NCBI GenBank assembly: GCA_963710675.1
Contig: CAVQBE010000021.1
Coordinates: 124,001 to 188,000 of the forward strand
Direction: 5' to 3'
From: JACCZX01 sp963710675
GTDB taxonomy: Bacteria > Pseudomonadota > Gammaproteobacteria > Burkholderiales > Burkholderiaceae_F
Length of the DNA stretch: 64,000 nucleotides
The notes under the pieces were generated by a model. It saw only the letters and a program-made list of their open reading frames with translations. It did not search any database and was not told where the DNA came from. This document shows positions 59,289-64,000 of the stretch, piece by piece; position 1 is the first letter of the stretch; every line of letters starts with the position of its first letter. Both the position numbers and the translations under genes were made by a program.

Positions 59289-59561
59289 CTAGTTGAGCAC
59301 CGTCAGCAACGGGTTGGCGAAGGCAAAGAACATCGCCAAGCCGACGCCGATAATGAACGACGCGTCGATCAGGCCGAGCAGCAGAAACACCTTGGCCTGA
59401 AGCTGCGGCATCAATTCCGGCTGGCGCGCGGCACCTTCCAGAAAGCGGCTGCACATGATGCCGACGCCGACGCAGGCGCCCAAGGCACCGAGCCCGATCA
59501 TCAATCCGATGCCGATGCTGGTGTACGCCTGAACCATCGCCAGCAATTGAAGCTTTTCCAT
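59289..59561 (-). CDS. atpE: ATP synthase c subunit
   Basis: 90 residues forming two membrane helices around a polar loop (FLEGAARQPELMPQL). The ion-binding carboxylate is Asp66 in FLLLGLIDASFIIGVGLAMF. The sodium-binding signature of Na+-type rings is not seen, so a proton ring is expected. The N-terminus (MEKLQLLAMVQAYTSIG) resembles other betaproteobacterial AtpE proteins. Confidence 0.96.
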   Translation of the reverse strand: MEKLQLLAMVQAYTSIGIGLMIGLGALGACVGVGIMCSRFLEGAARQPELMPQLQAKVFLLLGLIDASFIIGVGLAMFFAFANPLLTVLN

Positions 59562-59594
59562 AGTGTTTGCCCTTTGTCCGCTTTGTTGAAAGTC

Positions 59595-60396
59595 TTAGTG
59601 ATGTTCGTGCGCGATCGCGATGTAGACCACGGTCAGCATCATGAAGATGTAGGCCTGCAATCCGACGATCAGGATGTGAAAGATCGACCATCCGAGCGCG
59701 AGCACGATGCTCGCCACCGTGCCGACCAGCCCCGCCGCGGCCATTGTCCACAGCAGCAGGAAAATGATTTCACCCGCGTACATGTTGCCGAACAACCGCA
59801 GCGAATGCGATAGCGGCCGGGAGATCAACTCGACCAGATTGAACAGCAGGTTCGGAATCCACAGCAGAGGGTTCTTTCCGAACGGCGTGCAGAACAGCTC
59901 GTACATCCAGCCGCCAAACCCTTTGACTGCGATCGAGTAGTAAATCATCAGCAGCCACACCGACAGGGCTAGACGCAAAGGTCGTGTTGACGTCAGCGGT
60001 GGGCACATTGCGGAAGTGTTCCTGCCCCAGCACGTACTTATGAAAAAAGTGCATCAGATCGACCGGCAGGAAGTCCATCGCATTCATCAACAACACCCAC
60101 AGGAACACAGTAAGTGCCGTCGCAGCAACGAAGCGATGCGAATCGCCGTGATAGATGCCCTTGACCTGATCGTCGATGAAGTCGATCAGCCACTCGACGA
60201 ACACCTGGCGCTTCCCAGGGACACCGGCGGTGGCCCCGCTGACGACCCAGCGCAGGAAGCCCAGCGCGACCACTCCGAGCAGCACCGACACGGCAATCGT
60301 GTCCCAATGCACCGCCCAGAACCCTTCGCCCGACGCATTGAACGTCAGGTGATTGGCAATATAGGAAGTCGGTGTCAGCTGATCTTCGGTAGCCAC
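59595..60396 (-). CDS. atpB: ATP synthase a subunit
   Basis: The start is a GTG at 60396 (ATEDQLTPTSYIANHL); longer reading would cover the end of atpI. One surplus base at 59973 breaks the frame; removing it restores NTTFALALSVWLLMIYYSIA. The essential Arg is in RPLSHSLRLFGNMYAGEIIF. The C-terminal helices end VVYIAIAHEHH. About 266 residues. It forms the proton half-channels against the c ring. Confidence 0.95.
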
Positions 60397-60400
60397 AGCG

Positions 60401-60768
60401 CTAGGTTTCTCTGACGAAAAGGGCCATCGAGAACAAGACCGTCGTAATCGCAAACGTCGCGATGAAGCCGAAGGCCACCACACTCTTGTACAAAATGAAA
60501 ACCGCCGCCAATCCGGCGACGATCAGGAAAACTTTCAAGCCTTCTGCAATCAATGCACTGGTCACCGCAGTCGCCGGATCGCGCGCCGGCTTGCGCAACG
60601 CAACCACGCTGCCGCCAGTCCCGCTGTGATACTGATTGCGCCACCCAGCGCCGCAGAGATTGCGCCGTGCGCGCCGGCAATCCAACCAAGCACGACGATG
60701 GCCAACGCGGTGGCGAGAAGTTGCCACCTGAGCACCGTTCGAATCGGCTGGCTCAGCGCGAAAGACAT
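60401..60768 (-). CDS. atpI: ATP synthase I-type protein
   Basis: A small membrane protein with four hydrophobic segments: RWQLLATALAIVVLGWIAGA, ISAALGGAISITAGLAA, then in another frame KVFLIVAGLAAVFILYKSVV and FATFAITTVLFSMALFV-type sequence. One base appears to be missing near 60610, where VVALRKPARDPATA must be joined. About 122 residues. It is the first gene of the atp operon; AtpI helps assemble the c ring. Confidence 0.88.
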
Positions 60769-60867
60769 GGATTGCCTAGACGGGAATTAGAGCAAGTCGC
60801 AAATAAAAAAAGCTGCGCATTGTACTGCGGCGCAATATGCCGGGTCAAAGTGCGCTGAGCAAGCTGC

Positions 60868-61716
60868 TCAGCGCCGGAGTCGCGCAACGATCCCTTCGAG
60901 CTGATCCAGACTTGCGAACTTAATCGTCAGTTCGCCTTTGCCACGCGCATCGGCGTGCAGACGCACGTCTGCACCCAGCGTGTCGGCCAGTTCGTCCTCT
61001 AGGCGGACGATGTCCCGCGCGCGTGCCGGCGTCTTTTTCGATGTCTTGCGAGTTTTTGCGGCGGCCCCGCGCGCGACAAGTGCCTCAGTGGCGCGGACCG
61101 AAAGCTGTTCGGCCGCAATGCGGTTGCCGAGTTGAATCTGCTGCGCGGCGCTTAACGCCAACAGTGCTCTTGCGTGGCCCATATCCAGCTTTCCATCCAA
61201 CACCATCTGCTGCACCGGCGCCGCGAGGTTGGTTAGACGCAGCAAATTGGAGGTGGCGCTGCGCGAGCGCCCGATGGCCCGCGCCGCCTGCTCATGCGTA
61301 AAGTCAAATTCGCGGATCAGCCGCTGTACACCATGCGCTTCCTCGAGCGGATTCAGGTCTTCGCGCTGAATATTTTCAATCAGTGCCATCGCAAGCGCCG
61401 CGTTATCAGGCACTTGCTTGATGATGACCGGCACCTCGAGCAGCCCGGCGATCGAAGCCGCGCGCACGCGCCGCTCACCGGCAATGATTTCGTAGCCGTC
61501 GCCGACAGCGCGCACAAGTACCGGCTGCATCACGCCTTGCGCCTTGATCGATTCGGCCAACTCGCGCAGGGCTTCGGAGTTCATCCTCGTGCGCGGCTGG
61601 TATTTGCCGGGCCGCAGCTGATCCAGCGGCAAAAAGCCGGTCGATGCCGCAGTGGGCGTGTTGTCACCGCCGAGCAGAGCGTCGAGGCCGCGGCCGAGTC
61701 CCTTATTGCGCTTCAT
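60868..61716 (-). CDS. parB: Chromosome-partitioning protein ParB
   Basis: 282 residues, intact. The N-terminus KRNKGLGRGLDALLGGD is typical of chromosomal ParB. The CTP-binding/ParB-box region has PGKYQPRTRMNSEALRELAE and YEIIAGERRVRAASIAG; the helix-turn-helix lies in QREDLNPLEEAHGVQRLIRE and TNLLRLTNLAAPVQQMVLDG. It binds parS and loads on DNA. It is separated from parA by an acetyltransferase gene. No parS palindrome was found in the window by eye. Confidence 0.95.
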   Translation of the reverse strand: MKRNKGLGRGLDALLGGDNTPTAASTGFLPLDQLRPGKYQPRTRMNSEALRELAESIKAQGVMQPVLVRAVGDGYEIIAGERRVRAASIAGLLEVPVIIKQVPDNAALAMALIENIQREDLNPLEEAHGVQRLIREFDFTHEQAARAIGRSRSATSNLLRLTNLAAPVQQMVLDGKLDMGHARALLALSAAQQIQLGNRIAAEQLSVRATEALVARGAAAKTRKTSKKTPARARDIVRLEDELADTLGADVRLHADARGKGELTIKFASLDQLEGIVARLRR

Positions 61717-61722
61717 GTTGGT

Positions 61723-62556
61723 TCATAGGTTGTCCCCGCTGCCCGATGGAGCGCGATACCAATACGCGTAGCAATCTTCGAATCCAAACTTCGAATAGGC
61801 CCGACGCGCTGCAGCGTTGTCGGCTTCGACCTGCAAATAGGCCGTATCGGCACCCGCGGCACACGCGTCATTCAACAGCTTCGCGACGATCGAGCTAGCG
61901 ATGCCACGTCCACGATGCTCTGCCGCAGTAACCATGCCGAAAATCCCAGCGAGCTTGCCCTCTATTGCGACGCTTCCGCACGCGATCGGCGTGTCACCAT
62001 CGCATTGAACGACAAACGCACTTCGGTCCGAAGCTCTTATGTATCGGTCGCGCTCTGCGTCTGCCTTGCCAGCGCTGATCCCATGCAGCGTGCAAAACGC
62101 TGATGCAAACTGCTCAGCGTTCACAGAGTGCGCCGCCGACGGCGGCGCGCTCGCGTGAATCTGCGAAAGCGCAACGGACATCACGCGGGTGTCTTGATGT
62201 GCACCGAAACCAGCCGCAGCTAACTCCGTATCGAGGCGGTATGGTTGTGAAAACGGCGTGATACGAAACAAGCAAGGCAGACGGTGGTGCCGGTAAAAAG
62301 CAAGACAGTGCGAGAGTTTCTCCGCGATTGGCAAAACACCGGCCCCCACGCTGTTGATCGAACGGGCGCGTTTCGCTTTTCCCGGCGAATATCTCAGTAG
62401 CCAGCCATCAAAGAAACTCTGCTGCGCAGGCTGCGAAACAGATAGTGAAGCATCTTCGATACGTGCCGCGAGCGTGTACCGCGTCTGCTGTCCCTGGGTT
62501 CGCAGCGCGGCAGGGATTGAGGCCAGGTCTAGCATCTGCAGAGCTCCGTCCATCAA
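61723..62556 (-). CDS. GNAT-family N-acetyltransferase inside the parAB operon
   Basis: 277 residues, intact. The C-terminal half carries the GNAT acetyl-CoA site: AIEGKLAGIFGMVTAAEHRG followed by RGIASSIVAKLLNDACAAGA, then TAYLQVEADNAAARRAYSKF and FEDCYAYWYR. The N-terminal half (RYTLAARIEDASLSVS, FFDGWLLRYSPGKAKRARSI) may be a second degenerate GNAT repeat. It starts four bases inside parA (ATGA overlap) and ends six bases before the parB start, so it is translated as part of the operon. The substrate is unknown. Confidence 0.88.
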   Translation of the reverse strand: MMDGALQMLDLASIPAALRTQGQQTRYTLAARIEDASLSVSQPAQQSFFDGWLLRYSPGKAKRARSINSVGAGVLPIAEKLSHCLAFYRHHRLPCLFRITPFSQPYRLDTELAAAGFGAHQDTRVMSVALSQIHASAPPSAAHSVNAEQFASAFCTLHGISAGKADAERDRYIRASDRSAFVVQCDGDTPIACGSVAIEGKLAGIFGMVTAAEHRGRGIASSIVAKLLNDACAAGADTAYLQVEADNAAARRAYSKFGFEDCYAYWYRAPSGSGDNL

Positions 62557-63335
62557 GCCGCGCGTTCCATCGCGTGCACGCGACGGATCATTTCCGCACC
62601 GAATGAGACGTACGCTTGTGCGCCCTTGGATGAACGATCATAGACAACCCCCGGCAGGCCGTAACTCGGCGCTTCTGCCAACCGCACGTTGCGCGGAATG
62701 ATCGTGTCAAACACTTTATCTCCGAACTTCGCCACCAGTTGTTCGGAAACCTGCTGCTGCAGCGTCATGCGCGCGTCGAACATCACGCGCAGCAAGCCGA
62801 TGATGCGCAGATCGGGATTCAGATTCGAAGCGACGCGCTGAATGGTGTTGACCAGATCGGCCAGCCCTTCGAGCGCGAAGTACTCGCACTGCATCGGGAT
62901 GATGACGCCGTGCGCCGCGCACAATCCGTTGAGCGTCAGCAGCGACAGTGAAGGCGGGCAATCGATCAGGATGAATTCGTACTGATCGTTCACGGACTCC
63001 AGTGCCGCTTTGAGGCGTGTCTCGCGATGATCCAAATCGACAAGATCGATTTCGGCTCCCGCCAGTTCACGGTTTGCACCCAGGACGTCGTAGCCACCGT
63101 GCTCCGCATGGTGCCGAGCGGTTCGCACGTCCGACATTCCCAGCAGCACCTGATACACGGTAGCCGGCAGGCTGCGCTTGTCGATGCCGCTGCCCATCGT
63201 GCCATTTCCCTGAGGATCGAGGTCAACCAGCAATACACGCTGCCCATGCGCCGCAATTCCGGCCGCAAGGTTGACCGCGGTTGTCGTTTTCCCGACGCCG
63301 CCCTTTTGATTTGCGATGCAGAAGATGCGCGCCAT
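62553..63335 (-). CDS. parA: Chromosome-partitioning ATPase ParA
   Basis: 260 residues, intact. The deviant Walker A is IANQKGGVGKTTTAVNLAAG, Walker A' is RVLLVDLDPQGNGTMG, and Walker B FILIDCPPSLSLLTLNGLCA. It lacks an N-terminal HTH, so it is the chromosomal (Soj-like) type. It follows rsmG with no gap (63336/63335) and overlaps the acetyltransferase gene. Confidence 0.96.
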   Translation of the reverse strand: MARIFCIANQKGGVGKTTTAVNLAAGIAAHGQRVLLVDLDPQGNGTMGSGIDKRSLPATVYQVLLGMSDVRTARHHAEHGGYDVLGANRELAGAEIDLVDLDHRETRLKAALESVNDQYEFILIDCPPSLSLLTLNGLCAAHGVIIPMQCEYFALEGLADLVNTIQRVASNLNPDLRIIGLLRVMFDARMTLQQQVSEQLVAKFGDKVFDTIIPRNVRLAEAPSYGLPGVVYDRSSKGAQAYVSFGAEMIRRVHAMERAA

Positions 63336-64000
63336 TTATCGAGCGACCTGCATCAGTATCAGATGTCGCTCCGCGTTCAGATGAGGCACCTGCAGTCGAA
63401 CTGTTCGCGCGCGGATGTCTGGCTGCGAACGCGCTAGCTCGTTGAGTTCGTCGTTCGGCAGCGCGCCCTTCATCGCAAACCACCAGCCGTCGGCAGCAAG
63501 CAAGTGCCGCGTCAAGCCAACGAATTCTGCAAGCGAGGCGAAAGCGCGGGCCACAATGAGTTCAAATGGCGACGCCGTTTTAAGTTCCTCGACTCGAGAG
63601 TGAACGCAATCGACGTTGCCCAACCCCAGCTCGATCTTTACCTGCGTCAAAAACGCAATCTTCTTTTGAACCTTATCGACGAGCGTCACCCGTAGACTCG
63701 GCGCCGCGATCGCGAGGGCCAACCCAGGCAGCCCACCACCCGCGCCGACGTCGAGTATGCGGCTGACCCCGGGACCCAAGACACGTTGTACTTCGGGCAC
63801 GATCGCCAACGAATCGAGCAGATGATGGCTCAACACGTCGACGGATGTCTCAATCGTCGTCAGGTTATGCACCGCGTTCCAGCGCAACAGCAGCGCGGCA
63901 TAGCGAGCAAGGCCATCCGACTGCGAATGACTAAGATGAAGCCCGAGTTGCGCAGCCCCCTGCGATATCGCGTCAGCGGTGACCGACTCTGCAGAGTGCC
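63336..64000 (-). CDS. rsmG: 16S rRNA (guanine527-N7)-methyltransferase, partial
   Basis: The gene runs off the right edge; the frame is open to 64000 and reads AESVTADAISQGAAQLGLHL at its visible start. SAM-binding motif I is RILDVGAGGGLPGLALAIAA, with TLVDKVQKKIAFLTQVKIEL and the catalytic-region FELIVARAFASLAEFVGLTR. It methylates G527 of 16S rRNA in the decoding centre. It lies directly upstream of parA, the usual origin-proximal order (mnmG-rsmG-parA-parB). Confidence 0.93.
   Translation of the reverse strand, partial: HSAESVTADAISQGAAQLGLHLSHSQSDGLARYAALLLRWNAVHNLTTIETSVDVLSHHLLDSLAIVPEVQRVLGPGVSRILDVGAGGGLPGLALAIAAPSLRVTLVDKVQKKIAFLTQVKIELGLGNVDCVHSRVEELKTASPFELIVARAFASLAEFVGLTRHLLAADGWWFAMKGALPNDELNELARSQPDIRARTVRLQVPHLNAERHLILMQVAR

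Noticed and set aside
56691..60768. Split atpA, atpB, atpH and atpI read as pseudogenes
   Set aside because: All key residues survive on both sides of each break and single-base corrections restore family sequence; loss of ATP synthase by four independent events is implausible.
60868..63335. A parS site next to parAB
   Set aside because: No TGTTTCACGTGAAACA-like palindrome was found by eye here; a full computer scan could still reveal diverged copies.
1..64000. Insertion sequences, prophage genes or transposases
   Set aside because: No transposase, integrase, phage structural gene or terminal inverted repeats were recognised anywhere in the window.

Overview
The window looks like a chromosomal segment of a betaproteobacterium, probably of the order Burkholderiales; the genus cannot be fixed from sequence alone. 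The best evidence is gene order: rsmG-parA-(acetyltransferase)-parB-atpIBEFHAGDC, hemE next to priA, and a ubiquinone block reading DUF971-ubiE-Tim44-like-ubiJ-ubiB. The parAB/rsmG end suggests the replication origin is not far beyond the right edge.

Layout. 0-1.8 kb: a cut-off SDR/DoxX-like fusion and two membrane proteins. 1.8-11.9 kb: a sugar block with a GH1-RmlD fusion, a glycosyltransferase, UDP-galactopyranose mutase (glf), galK, galT, a GH2 glycosidase and a mutarotase-like protein. Together these could convert galactose to UDP-galactofuranose and trim galactosides. 11.9-24.2 kb: a stress and envelope region with hemerythrin, an isochorismatase-type hydrolase, a DUF421 protein, a FUS-like GYGSQ low-complexity protein, a VOC protein, a LytTR fragment, an MscS-type channel, BrkB, nnrD, a phosphatase, two Hsp20 proteins and an OmpR/EnvZ-type pair. 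24.3-32.6 kb: a DUF1800/DUF1501 pair, a truncated thioesterase, a DUF2868 membrane protein with its DUF3482 GTPase, and CsbD. 32.9-38.5 kb: glmS, glmU, a DUF6279 lipoprotein and a sodium:solute symporter. 38.5-41.6 kb: a TraB/GumN protein and a large HELAH-motif lipoprotein. 41.6-46.1 kb: the ubi block and a tRNA-Arg(CCG). 46.2-53.8 kb: a diheme cytochrome c, priA, hemE, a TonB-domain lipoprotein and its TonB-dependent receptor. 53.9-64 kb: the ATP synthase operon, parB, a GNAT acetyltransferase, parA and rsmG, running off the right edge.

About half of the protein genes are broken by frame changes, including essential ones (atpA, atpB, glmS, glmU, priA, hemE). At fifteen junctions worked out by hand, thirteen are explained by one surplus base and two by one missing base. 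The simplest reading is uncorrected sequencing error, not gene decay. Such genes are therefore listed at full span as CDS, with the break noted. Two cases look like real truncations or misjoins: the LytTR fragment at 16.2-16.5 kb and the thioesterase at 27.5-27.8 kb.

The most unusual content is the tyrosine/glutamine-rich GYGSQ protein with an RGG-tailed hemerythrin 2 kb away, the acetyltransferase inside the parAB operon, the DnaA-box-like sites upstream of priA, the HELAH lipoprotein, and the lipoprotein form of a TonB C-terminal domain.
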